A stretch of DNA of 6,442 nucleotides. Origin: an uncultured Oscillospiraceae bacterium. Its GTDB lineage: Bacteria > Bacillota > Clostridia > Oscillospirales > Oscillospiraceae. Below the pieces are notes generated by a model. The model was not told the DNA's origin. It did not search any database and was given only the letters and a program-made list of their open reading frames with translations. Location: positions 1 to 6,442 of the forward strand of contig CALWXI010000138.1 in the NCBI GenBank assembly GCA_944385455.1. Direction: 5' to 3'. A program made the position numbers and the translations under genes. Below, piece by piece: positions 1-5,282 of this stretch. Numbering within the stretch: the first letter of the stretch is position 1; every line of letters starts with the position of its first letter.

Positions 1-120
1 AGGCAGCACCGGGTGGGGAAATTCCTGCCCAGTGCTGTCCCATTCTATCGGCTGCTATTGCCGTATTGGTCAGTGTATTGGTCGGAGAAAAAACAGAAAT
101 TTAAAGCAAACTTTTTCGTG
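1..120. other. Window edge: no supported gene; plus-strand hairpin at 2-39
   Basis: I see no gene I can support here. Positions 2-18 can pair with 23-39 around the short loop AAAT (19-22). The stem has four G·U wobbles on the plus strand (3·38, 14·27, 15·26, 18·23) and one C·A mismatch (10·31). The wobbles would be mismatches in a minus-strand transcript, so the structure belongs to a plus-strand RNA if it is real. A smaller stem CGGC/GCCG follows at 49-52/60-63. There is no T-run after either, so neither is a standard terminator. A 9-bp direct repeat, GTATTGGTC, lies at 63-71 and 75-83. A reading frame open from base 1 stops at 142-144, but it runs into the tRNA terminator and is not recognisable as protein. 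Confidence 0.4.
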
Positions 121-123
121 GCG

Positions 124-168
124 AATAAAAAGAAAAGTTCCTGATTTCGCAAGAAAACAGGAACTTTT
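124..168 (-). terminator. Intrinsic terminator of the tRNA operon
   Basis: Positions 133-143 and 158-168 are perfect 11-bp complementary arms (AAAAGTTCCTG / CAGGAACTTTT) around a 14-nt loop. Read on the minus strand, the stem is followed by CTTTTTATT, a U-rich tail. The stem begins immediately after the encoded CCA of tRNA-Val, so termination and the 3' end of the last tRNA are tightly coupled. Confidence is high because strand, position and tail all agree. Confidence 0.9.
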
Positions 169-245
169 TGGTGGAGACTACTGGACTCGAACCAGTGACC
201 TCCTGCGTGTGAAGCAGGCGCTCTAACCAGCTGAGCTAAGCCTCC
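169..245 (-). tRNA. tRNA-Val (anticodon CAC)
   Basis: The minus strand folds into a full cloverleaf of 77 nt including the encoded CCA (169-171). The acceptor stem is GGAGGCT/AGTCTCC with one G·U pair. The D arm carries GCTC/GAGC. The anticodon stem CCTGC/GCAGG holds the loop TTCACAC, giving anticodon CAC, which reads the Val codon GTG. The T arm is ACTGG, loop TTCGAGT, CCAGT. It is the last of three co-transcribed tRNAs and is followed directly by the terminator stem. The GTG decoder suits a genome with strong G/C third-position preference. Confidence 0.96.
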
Positions 246-268
246 ATACGGATATGCGATTTAAGTTC

Positions 269-303
269 CCCATAAGACGCCGTACATCACGACGCCTTAT
301 GGG
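269..303 (-). other. Hairpin in the tRNA-Glu/tRNA-Val spacer
   Basis: Positions 269-283 pair with 289-303 around a 5-nt loop. On the plus strand the stem has two A·C mismatches (277·295 and 280·292). On the minus strand, the one transcribed, both become U·G or G·U wobbles, so the transcript has an unbroken 15-bp stem. It begins one nucleotide after the CCA of tRNA-Glu. There is no U-rich tail, so it is not a terminator. A role in tRNA processing or precursor stability is inference. Confidence 0.7.
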
Positions 304-304
304 A

Positions 305-379
305 TGGTGACCCGTACGGGATTCGAACCCATGTTACAGCCGTGAAAGGGCCGTGTCTTAACCACTTGACCAACGGGCC
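305..379 (-). tRNA. tRNA-Glu (anticodon TTC)
   Basis: The minus strand gives a 75-nt cloverleaf with encoded CCA (305-307). The acceptor stem is GGCCCGT/ACGGGTC, with one G·U pair at the second position. The anticodon stem CGGCC/GGCTG, also with one G·U, closes the loop CTTTCAC, giving anticodon TTC for the Glu codons GAA and GAG. The T loop is TTCGAAT. The D region GTCAAGTGGTTAAGAC is the usual bacterial tRNA-Glu form. It is the middle gene of the Met-Glu-Val operon. Confidence 0.97.
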
Positions 380-385
380 AGGGGA

Positions 386-417
386 TTCCATAAAGCGCCT
401 TCCGGCACTTTATGGAA
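386..417 (-). other. Hairpin with GNRA tetraloop in the tRNA-Met/tRNA-Glu spacer
   Basis: Positions 386-399 pair with 404-417. The single C·A mismatch on the plus strand (396·407) becomes a G·U wobble in the minus-strand transcript, giving a continuous 14-bp stem. The four-base loop reads GGAA in the transcript, a GNRA-type tetraloop closed by C-G. The stem starts one nucleotide after the CCA of tRNA-Met, the same arrangement as in the next spacer. No U-tail follows, so it is not a terminator. Confidence 0.72.
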
Positions 418-418
418 C

Positions 419-495
419 TGGTAGCGGCACCTGGATTTGAACCGGGGACACTGCGGGTATGAACCGCATGCTCTAGCCAACTGAGCTATGCCGCC
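419..495 (-). tRNA. tRNA-Met, elongator (anticodon CAT)
   Basis: The minus strand gives a 77-nt cloverleaf with encoded CCA (419-421). The acceptor stem is GGCGGCA/TGCCGCT, with G1·U72. Anticodon stem TGCGG/CCGCA holds loop TTCATAC, anticodon CAT. The start GGCGGCA with a GCTC/GAGC D arm matches the elongator type. An initiator would have a C1-A72 mismatch and three G-C pairs next to the anticodon loop. A lysidine-modified tRNA-Ile2 also has CAT in the gene, but its body usually differs, so Met is preferred. One oddity is a C·A mismatch in the T stem (C51·A63). It is the first gene of the operon. Confidence 0.92.
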
Positions 496-524
496 ATATT
501 GAACGCCCGTAACGAGCATAAATT

Positions 525-582
525 ACTATACCAGAAGCCACTGTACTTTGTCAACCCCTGATATGCAATTTTTTCGTTTTTT
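525..582 (-). promoter_or_regulatory. tRNA operon promoter with upstream A-tracts (UP-like)
   Basis: On the minus strand, -35 TTGACA (549-554) is a perfect consensus match. It is followed after 18 bp by -10 TATAGT (525-530), preceded by TGG, which makes an extended -10. Transcription should start near 517-519, giving a leader of about 22-24 nt before tRNA-Met. Upstream, two A-tracts on the minus strand (A6 and A7, within 568-582) lie at about -50 to -64, overlapping the usual position of an UP element and explaining the conspicuous T-runs on the plus strand. This is typical of strong stable-RNA promoters. Confidence 0.88.
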
Positions 583-830
583 TCAGCAGCTTACTGGCAG
601 GCTAGACTGCCGGAAAGTGTCACGGCCAGCGGTTGGCCAGACTCCATGCAGATTGGAACAGGCCTTTGCACGAGAAGCGTTGGAAATCCGCTCCGACTGC
701 AGTCTCAGGGAGCGCATGGTCATTACCAGTACCATGCGCGTCCTGAAGGAAACCCTGAGGAAACCCGACCTGTCTGCGCGATAAGCCGGCTGCATTTCCG
801 GCGTACTGCGCCACCTGCGCAGACGGCGGG
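583..830. other. Gene-less structured stretch; candidate non-coding RNA
   Basis: No convincing protein is encoded on either strand; the open frames have no recognisable features and run across hairpins. The stretch is full of stems: 594-600/607-613; 624-628/634-638; a long rod 705-710/741-746 plus 712-720/731-739 with a 10-nt loop; an alternative outer pair 704-710/753-759; 770-780/816-826; and inside that last one 785-789/798-802. Several plus-strand G·U pairs (595·612, 710·741, 771·825, 780·816) would be mismatches on the minus strand, weakly favouring a plus-strand RNA ending at the 833-870 hairpin. A few other possible pairs favour the minus strand. I found no clear promoter for it and no match to a known RNA family I can recall. 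Confidence 0.35.
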
Positions 831-832
831 AC

Positions 833-892
833 AAAAGGACCGGATCTCCCGCCGGAGATCCGGTCCTTTTCATAAGCGCCGGGAGCCGGCGC
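833..892 (-). terminator. groEL terminator (two hairpins), possibly bidirectional
   Basis: Positions 833-849 and 854-870 are perfect 17-bp arms with a 4-base loop and flanking A4/T4, so the hairpin is followed by UUUU on either strand. It lies 39 nt past the groEL stop and is the expected operon terminator. A second perfect hairpin, 876-882/886-892 (7 bp, 3-base loop), sits between the stop codon and this stem. The symmetry would also let the main hairpin end a convergent plus-strand transcript. Confidence 0.88.
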
Positions 893-909
893 ATAGATTG
901 CTTACAGGC

Positions 910-2535
910 TTAGTACATGCCGCCCATGTCGGGAGCGGCGGGAGCGGGAGCGGGGGGCTCGGGCTTGTCGGCTACCAGGGACTCGGTGGTCAGCACCATG
1001 GCGGACACAGAGGCGGCATTCTCCAGAGCGGAGCGGGTCACCTTGGCGGGGTCGATGATGCCGGCGGAAACCATGTCGCAGTATGTTTCCTTATAAGCGT
1101 CGAAGCCGTAGCCGTTCTTGCCGGAGGAACGGACCTTCTCCAGAATCACGGAGCCGTCCAGACCGGCATTGGCCGCGATCTGGCGGATGGGAGCTTCCAG
1201 GGCCTTGGCCACGATGCGCACGCCGGTCTTTTCGTCACCCTCCACGGAGGAGATCAGAACTTCCACGGCGGGGATCACATTGACGAAGATGGTGCCGCCG
1301 CCGGCAACCACGCCTTCCTCCACGGCGGCGCGGGTGGCGTTCAGGGCATCCTCGATGCGCAGCTTCTTCTCCTTCATCTCGGTCTCAGTGGCAGCACCCA
1401 CCTTGATGACGGCCACGCCGCCGGCCAGCTTGGCCAGACGCTCCTGCAGCTTCTCCTTGTCATAGTCGCTGGTGGTGACGGCGATCTGAGCGCGGATCTG
1501 AGCAACCCGGTCCTTGATGGCCTTGGCATCGCCGGCGCCGTCGACGATGGTGGTATTCTCCTTGGTGACCTTCACCTGACGGGCATGGCCCAGCATGTCG
1601 AGGGTGGCGGACTTGAGCTCCAGGCCCACCTCTTCGCTGATGACGGTGCCGCCGGTGAGAACGGCGATGTCCTGCAGCATCTCCTTGCGGCGGTCGCCGA
1701 AGCCGGGGGCCTTCACGCACACCACGTTCAATGTGCCGCGCAGACGGTTGACAATCAGGGTGTTCAGGGCCTCGCCTTCCACATCCTCGGCAATGATCAT
1801 CAGCTTCTTGCCGGACTGGACCAGGGTCTCCAGGATGGGCAGAATGTCGGAGATCACGGAGATCTTCTTGTCGGTGATCAGAATATAGGGATCGTCCAGA
1901 TTGGCCTCCATCTTCTCGGTGTCGGTGACCATGTAGGGCGTGATATAGCCGCGGTCGAACTGCATGCCTTCCACGACCTCGCTGTAGGTCTCGGCGGTCT
2001 TGGATTCCTCGATGGTGATGACGCCGTCAGCGCTGACCTTATCCATGGCATCGGCGATCAGCTGGCCGATGGCCTCGTCGCCGCTGGACACGGCGCCCAC
2101 GCGGGCGATGTCCTTGGAGCCGTCCACGCTCTTGGCCTGCTTCTTCACCTCGGACACGGCGGCTTCCACAGCCTTGGCCATGCCCTTCTTCACCACGATG
2201 GGATTGGCGCCGGCGGCCAGGTTCTTCAGACCTTCATGGATCATGGCCTGGGCCAGCAGGGTGGCGGTGGTGGTGCCGTCGCCGGCCACGTCGTTGGTCT
2301 TGGTGGAGACTTCCTTCACCAGCTGGGCGCCCATGTTCTCAAAGGGATCCTCCAGCTCCACTTCCTTGGCGATGGTCACGCCGTCGTTGGTGATAAGAGG
2401 AGCGCCGTACTTCTTGTCCAGAACCACGTTGCGGCCCTTGGGACCCAGAGTGACCTTGACGGTATCGGCCAGGGTGTTGACGCCGGCTTCCAGGGCCTTG
2501 CGGGCCTCTTCGCCGCGCTTGATGAGCTTTGCCAT
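910..2535 (-). CDS. groEL: Chaperonin GroEL (Hsp60)
   Basis: GroEL is the large cytosolic chaperonin subunit. Two seven-subunit rings take in unfolded proteins and fold them using ATP and the GroES lid. The product is 541 aa, normal length, starting MAKLIKRGEEARKALEAG. The ATG at 2535 is chosen because GGAGG (2545-2549) lies 9 nt upstream; a TTG three codons earlier abuts the ribosome-binding site and is rejected. Visible features are GPKGRNV (31-37) and the nucleotide-binding DGTTT (86-90). The apical domain lies at about 188-372. Asp396 matches the ATP-hydrolysis Asp398 of E. coli, and the cpn60 signature AAVEEGVVAGGG is at 403-414. The C-terminus is a Pro/Ala-rich stretch ending MGGMY, with only a vestige of the usual GGM repeats. 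It is second in the groES-groEL operon, under CIRCE control. Confidence 0.99.
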   Translation of the reverse strand: MAKLIKRGEEARKALEAGVNTLADTVKVTLGPKGRNVVLDKKYGAPLITNDGVTIAKEVELEDPFENMGAQLVKEVSTKTNDVAGDGTTTATLLAQAMIHEGLKNLAAGANPIVVKKGMAKAVEAAVSEVKKQAKSVDGSKDIARVGAVSSGDEAIGQLIADAMDKVSADGVITIEESKTAETYSEVVEGMQFDRGYITPYMVTDTEKMEANLDDPYILITDKKISVISDILPILETLVQSGKKLMIIAEDVEGEALNTLIVNRLRGTLNVVCVKAPGFGDRRKEMLQDIAVLTGGTVISEEVGLELKSATLDMLGHARQVKVTKENTTIVDGAGDAKAIKDRVAQIRAQIAVTTSDYDKEKLQERLAKLAGGVAVIKVGAATETEMKEKKLRIEDALNATRAAVEEGVVAGGGTIFVNVIPAVEVLISSVEGDEKTGVRIVAKALEAPIRQIAANAGLDGSVILEKVRSSGKNGYGFDAYKETYCDMVSAGIIDPAKVTRSALENAASVSAMVLTTESLVADKPEPPAPAPAAPDMGGMY

Positions 2536-2587
2536 AATAAACAACCTCCAGTTAGAGATAAAAATTTACAAATCAAATCGAACAACA

Positions 2588-2605
2588 GGGGGAGAATAGT
2601 CCCCC
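2588..2605 (-). other. Hairpin between groES and groEL
   Basis: Within the 76-nt gap, GGGGGA (2588-2593) pairs with TCCCCC (2600-2605) around a 6-nt loop, 6 nt past the groES stop. The transcript continues with a moderately U-rich stretch but no clean U-run. It could act as an mRNA processing or stability element, or as a weak attenuator that sets the GroES:GroEL ratio. These roles are inference. Confidence 0.5.
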
Positions 2606-2611
2606 GTGGAT

Positions 2612-2896
2612 TTACTCGACGATGGCCAGGATGTCGTTCTGGCGGACCACCACGTACTCCACGTCCTCCAGGGTGACCTTGGTGCCGGCATACTGGCTGG
2701 TGATGACCTTGTCGCCGGGCTTGACGGTCATGACAATGTCCTTGCCGTCCACGTTGCCGCCGGGACCCACGGAAATGACTTCAGCCACAGAGGGCTTTTC
2801 CTTGGCGGAGCCGGTGAGGATGATGCCGCCCTTGGTGGTCTCCTCGGTCTCTACCATCTTCAAGATGACGCGATCTGCCAACGGGGTGAGTTTCAT
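2612..2896 (-). CDS. groES: Co-chaperonin GroES (Hsp10)
   Basis: GroES is the seven-subunit lid that caps the GroEL ring and closes the folding chamber in the cytosol. The product is 94 aa, the usual length, starting MKLTPLADRVILK, the conserved GroES opening. The start is fixed by AAGGAGG (2904-2910) 7 nt upstream; a longer frame reaching 2914 would overlap this site. The mobile loop that contacts GroEL is at about 17-34 and includes ETEETTKGGIILTGSAKEKP, with the conserved GGIILT core. The body carries VGPGG and VKPGDKVI, and the protein ends NDILAIVE. It is the first gene of the groES-groEL operon, 76 nt ahead of groEL, with a leader containing the CIRCE operator. Confidence 0.99.
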   Translation of the reverse strand: MKLTPLADRVILKMVETEETTKGGIILTGSAKEKPSVAEVISVGPGGNVDGKDIVMTVKPGDKVITSQYAGTKVTLEDVEYVVVRQNDILAIVE

Positions 2897-2940
2897 GGGG
2901 ATTCCTCCTTGCAAATATCAAAAATTTTGAAAACAAATTC

Positions 2941-2975
2941 AGCGTTAGCACTCAACGCCATCGAGTGCTAACGCT
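2941..2975 (-). promoter_or_regulatory. CIRCE operator (HrcA repressor site), extended arms
   Basis: The core TTAGCACTC (2945-2953), a 9-nt spacer and GAGTGCTAA (2963-2971) match the CIRCE consensus exactly. The inverted repeat extends four more bases on each side (AGCG/CGCT), giving perfect 13-bp arms. It lies at about the transcription start and in the first part of the 5' leader of groES. From established knowledge, HrcA binds CIRCE and represses groESL until heat shock. The hrcA gene is not in the window. Confidence 0.98.
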
Positions 2976-2978
2976 GCT

Positions 2979-3007
2979 ATCATAGTACACTCCCCCGCAT
3001 TTGTAAA
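2979..3007 (-). promoter_or_regulatory. groESL promoter (sigma-A type)
   Basis: On the minus strand, -35 TTTACA (3002-3007) and -10 TATGAT (2979-2984) are separated by exactly 17 bp. The start should fall near 2972, at the edge of CIRCE, leaving a leader of about 76 nt before groES. The -35 is flanked by CCCCC and GGGGG arms (3008-3012 and 2992-2996 on the plus strand), so it sits inside the loop of a potential hairpin. No CtsR-type tandem heptad is visible. Confidence 0.88.
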
Positions 3008-3060
3008 GGGGGTTTTTGCAGAAAAGTTATGAAGAATTTGTAAATGTTCCCCCGTGGATC

Positions 3061-3978
3061 TCAGCGGGCGGTGGCATTGGGATCAGCGCCCGCAGGGGCG
3101 AAAAAGCGCAGTTTCCTGCTCGACAGCCGCAGCCGGGCCTCCCGCCAGCGAAAGCATTCCCCGTCCAGGCAGGTGACAAAGGGCGCGTCGGCGCGGATGC
3201 ACACCTCCTTGGGCGTGGTGACCCGGATGAGATCCGGCGGCAGGTCACGGTGGCGGCCGGCGGAGTAGGCGGGGAAAAGCCGAATGAAGGTCCTCCGCTC
3301 CACTTTCCGCACAGTTACCGCATGAAGAATGCCGTCGTCCGGGCGGGCCTCCGGCACTGGAGTGGAGCCGCCGCCGTAATGGCGGGCGTTGCATACTGAC
3401 ACCAGGGTGAAGTCCCCGGTCTCCTTCGTGCCGTCCATGGACACTGTCCACCGCTGAGACAGCGGACGGGACAGCACCGCCGCTGCGGCGCACAGGTAGC
3501 TGCCCCGCCCTCCCAGGGGCAGGCGGCGAAACCGGTCCACCGCCGCCGCCACCCGGGCGTCCGCGCCGGTACAGGCGATGGTGAGGCAGAGACGGCCGTT
3601 GCAGTCGATGAGGTCCAGCAGGTGCTCGTCCCCGTCCCAGAGCTCCGCTGCATCGGCGAAGCGCCGGGCGTCTGGACCAAAGTTCTTCAGAAAATCGTTG
3701 CCGGTACCCAAAGGGATGGCGGTGACCGCGGCGTTGGGGGCGCCTGCTGCCGCCTGGACCACTTCGTGGAGGGTGCCGTCGCCGCCGCAGGCATAGAGCC
3801 GCAGCGGGTTCCCTTCCCGGATCAGCCGCCGGGCAGCCTCCTCCGCGCCGCCGGGGCATTCGGTCACCACACAGGTGCAGGAAAGGCCGCGGCGCGTCAG
3901 CCGGTCCGCCATCTCCAGCACCCGGGCGGCACCGCTGCCCCGGCCTGCCCGGGGGTTGATGAGAAAGATATGGCGCAC
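3061..3978 (-). CDS. Diacylglycerol kinase-family lipid kinase (DagK/YegS/BmrU type)
   Basis: This is an ATP-dependent lipid kinase of the soluble DAGK catalytic family, which typically phosphorylates diacylglycerol or a related lipid at the membrane face to recycle it into phospholipid synthesis. It is 305 aa, the usual length. Family motifs are NPRAG (8-12), GGDGTL (65-70), PLGTGNDF (89-96), CTGADA (136-141, where many members have GIGFDA), NARHYGGG (197-204), DDG (214-216) and DGE (272-274), the last carrying the likely catalytic Glu274. The start is GTG at 3978, with AAGGAGG (3987-3993) 8 nt upstream. It lies 30 nt after the methyltransferase stop, so the two are probably one operon. The exact substrate is unknown; a sphingoid-base-like or undecaprenol substrate cannot be excluded from sequence. 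Confidence 0.93.
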   Translation of the reverse strand: MRHIFLINPRAGRGSGAARVLEMADRLTRRGLSCTCVVTECPGGAEEAARRLIREGNPLRLYACGGDGTLHEVVQAAAGAPNAAVTAIPLGTGNDFLKNFGPDARRFADAAELWDGDEHLLDLIDCNGRLCLTIACTGADARVAAAVDRFRRLPLGGRGSYLCAAAAVLSRPLSQRWTVSMDGTKETGDFTLVSVCNARHYGGGSTPVPEARPDDGILHAVTVRKVERRTFIRLFPAYSAGRHRDLPPDLIRVTTPKEVCIRADAPFVTCLDGECFRWREARLRLSSRKLRFFAPAGADPNATAR

Positions 3979-4008
3979 GATGGCCCCCTCCTTGCTCCGG
4001 GGACCTGC

Positions 4009-5118
4009 TCAGCCCCCGTACTGAAACACGTCGCACTTGAGCATGCCGTTGTAGAGCTTTCGCTTTTTGTCCGCCGGGCGGCCGAAACACCGCTCGAACT
4101 CCGTGTGGGACGAGAGGACCAGCACCCGCCACTTGGGAGGCAGCGTCCCCACGGCCTTGCCGAAGGCCCGGTAGAGCGCCTCCGCCTCCTTCTTTTCCAG
4201 AAGGCGCTCACCGTAGGGGGGATTCGTCACCAGCTGGCCGTAGGTGCTTTCCCGGTGGAAAGCGGCCGCGTCGGCCACCTCGAAGCGGACGCAGTCGTCC
4301 ACCCCCGCCAGGGCGGCGTTGTGCCGGGCCAGGTCCACGGCGGCAGGGTCGATGTCTCCGCCCCAGATGTCGTAGGCGCCGTGGAATTCCTTGTCCTGCG
4401 CCTCATCCGCCGCGTCCATCCACAGCCGGGCGTCCATATTCTTCCAGCGTTGGGCGGCGAAGCTCCGGTCCAGGCCCGGGGCCCGGTTTTTGGCGATGAG
4501 GGCCGCCTCGATGGGGATGGTGCCGCTGCCGCAGAAGGGGTCGCAGAAAGGGTCCTTGCCCCGGTAGCGGGAAAGCGTCACCAGGGCTGCCGCCAGCGTC
4601 TCCTTCAGGGGCGCGCCCATGTTCCTGGCCCGGTAGCCCCGCTTGTAGAGGCCCTCGCCGGAGGTGTCCAGATACAGTGTGGCGGTATCCTTGATAATAG
4701 AGAACTGGATCTGGTAGCGGCTCCCGTTTTCCGGCAGCGTCTCGCAGCCGTATACACGCCCCAACCGCTTGGCCGCCGCTTTTTTCACAATGGCCTGACA
4801 GGCTGGCACGGAGTGAAGCGCGGAGTTCAGGGAGTAGCCCTTCACCGGGAACTCCCCGTCCCGTGGGATATAGTCCTCCCAGGGCAGCGCCGCCACTCCC
4901 TGAAACAGCGATTCAAAATCCGGGGCGGGGAAGGAGCCAAGCTCCATCAGCACCCGGGCGCCGCAGCGCAGGTTGATGTTCAGCCGGGCGATGTCCGCCA
5001 GGGTGCCGCTGCAGTGGACCCGGCCGTTTTCCGCCCGGACGGCTTTCAGCTCCAAACGGCGCATCTCGTCCGCCACCAGCGCCTCCAGGCCCAACAGACA
5101 GGGGACCGTCAAGATCAC
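4009..5118 (-). CDS. THUMP-domain class I rRNA methyltransferase (RlmL/YpsC, COG0116)
   Basis: This is a predicted S-adenosylmethionine-dependent guanine-N2 methyltransferase acting on 23S rRNA. E. coli RlmL makes m2G2445, and this protein matches its THUMP plus methyltransferase portion. It is 369 aa. The N-terminus (ILTVPCLLGLEALVADE) is typical of the family, with a THUMP RNA-binding region at about 45-155. The Rossmann-fold part has the SAM loop DPFCGSGT (193-200), an acidic GGDID (253-257) and the catalytic NPPYGER (299-305). I place the start at GTG 5118, because GGAGG (5127-5131) is 8 nt upstream. A GTG at 5127 would overlap that site. It is first in an operon with the lipid kinase. 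The exact target nucleotide is inferred from family, not seen. Confidence 0.93.
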   Translation of the reverse strand: MILTVPCLLGLEALVADEMRRLELKAVRAENGRVHCSGTLADIARLNINLRCGARVLMELGSFPAPDFESLFQGVAALPWEDYIPRDGEFPVKGYSLNSALHSVPACQAIVKKAAAKRLGRVYGCETLPENGSRYQIQFSIIKDTATLYLDTSGEGLYKRGYRARNMGAPLKETLAAALVTLSRYRGKDPFCDPFCGSGTIPIEAALIAKNRAPGLDRSFAAQRWKNMDARLWMDAADEAQDKEFHGAYDIWGGDIDPAAVDLARHNAALAGVDDCVRFEVADAAAFHRESTYGQLVTNPPYGERLLEKKEAEALYRAFGKAVGTLPPKWRVLVLSSHTEFERCFGRPADKKRKLYNGMLKCDVFQYGG

Positions 5119-5165
5119 GGCGCGCACCTCCTTTTGATATGAAATGGTCGGTCTTGCGTTTTTTC

Positions 5166-5203
5166 AGTATAGCCAGTATAGCAGGAACGGCCGCGGTGTG
5201 CAA
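5166..5203 (-). promoter_or_regulatory. Promoter of the methyltransferase-lipid kinase operon, with duplicated -10
   Basis: On the minus strand, -35 TTGCAC (5198-5203) and -10 TATACT (5175-5180) are 17 bp apart. A 9-bp unit, CAGTATAGC on the plus strand, is tandemly repeated at 5165-5173 and 5174-5182. This creates a second TATACT (5166-5171) nine bases downstream, which has no matching -35 at normal spacing. The leader to the GTG start is about 50 nt. Confidence 0.68.
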
Positions 5204-5282
5204 TGCAGGACTTGTGCCGGTTTCGGAGGGGGTGCCGATGGCAGGGAAGGCGGTTTGTAACCGAAATGAAATAGTATTTTGC

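Noticed and set aside
32..226. Small plus-strand frame ending in WTRTSDLLRVKQAL
   Set aside because: The peptide is the antisense translation of tRNA-Val, a common spurious call, and it crosses the terminator.
1..500. Integration site or integrase remnant beside the tRNA genes
   Set aside because: All three tRNAs are intact, no duplicated tRNA 3' end is visible in the window, and the short frames near the edge are not recognisable as recombinase.
548..894. Small open frames on both strands in the gap between the tRNA promoter and groEL
   Set aside because: They use TTG or internal starts without a ribosome-binding site, overlap stems including the groEL terminator, and their products resemble nothing known.
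646..2676. Long plus-strand open frame (676 codons) across groEL and groES
   Set aside because: It is antisense to groEL in GC-rich DNA; the product is a low-complexity Gly/His/Leu-rich chain with no known domain and no ribosome-binding site.
2979..3013. SigI-like heat-shock promoter (ACCCCC after an A-run upstream of groES)
   Set aside because: No CGAA-type -10 is found at a suitable distance, whereas a sigma-A promoter with 17-bp spacing is present.
2600..3059. 12-bp direct repeat TCCCCCGTGGAT at 2600-2611 and 3048-3059, just after the groES and kinase stops
   Set aside because: A 12-bp match is expected about once by chance in a window this size, and there are no further homology or mobile-element signs.
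3622..5142. Plus-strand open frame of 506 codons opposite the lipid kinase and methyltransferase
   Set aside because: It is the shadow of two well-supported genes on the other strand; the composition is artificial and no start signal is seen.
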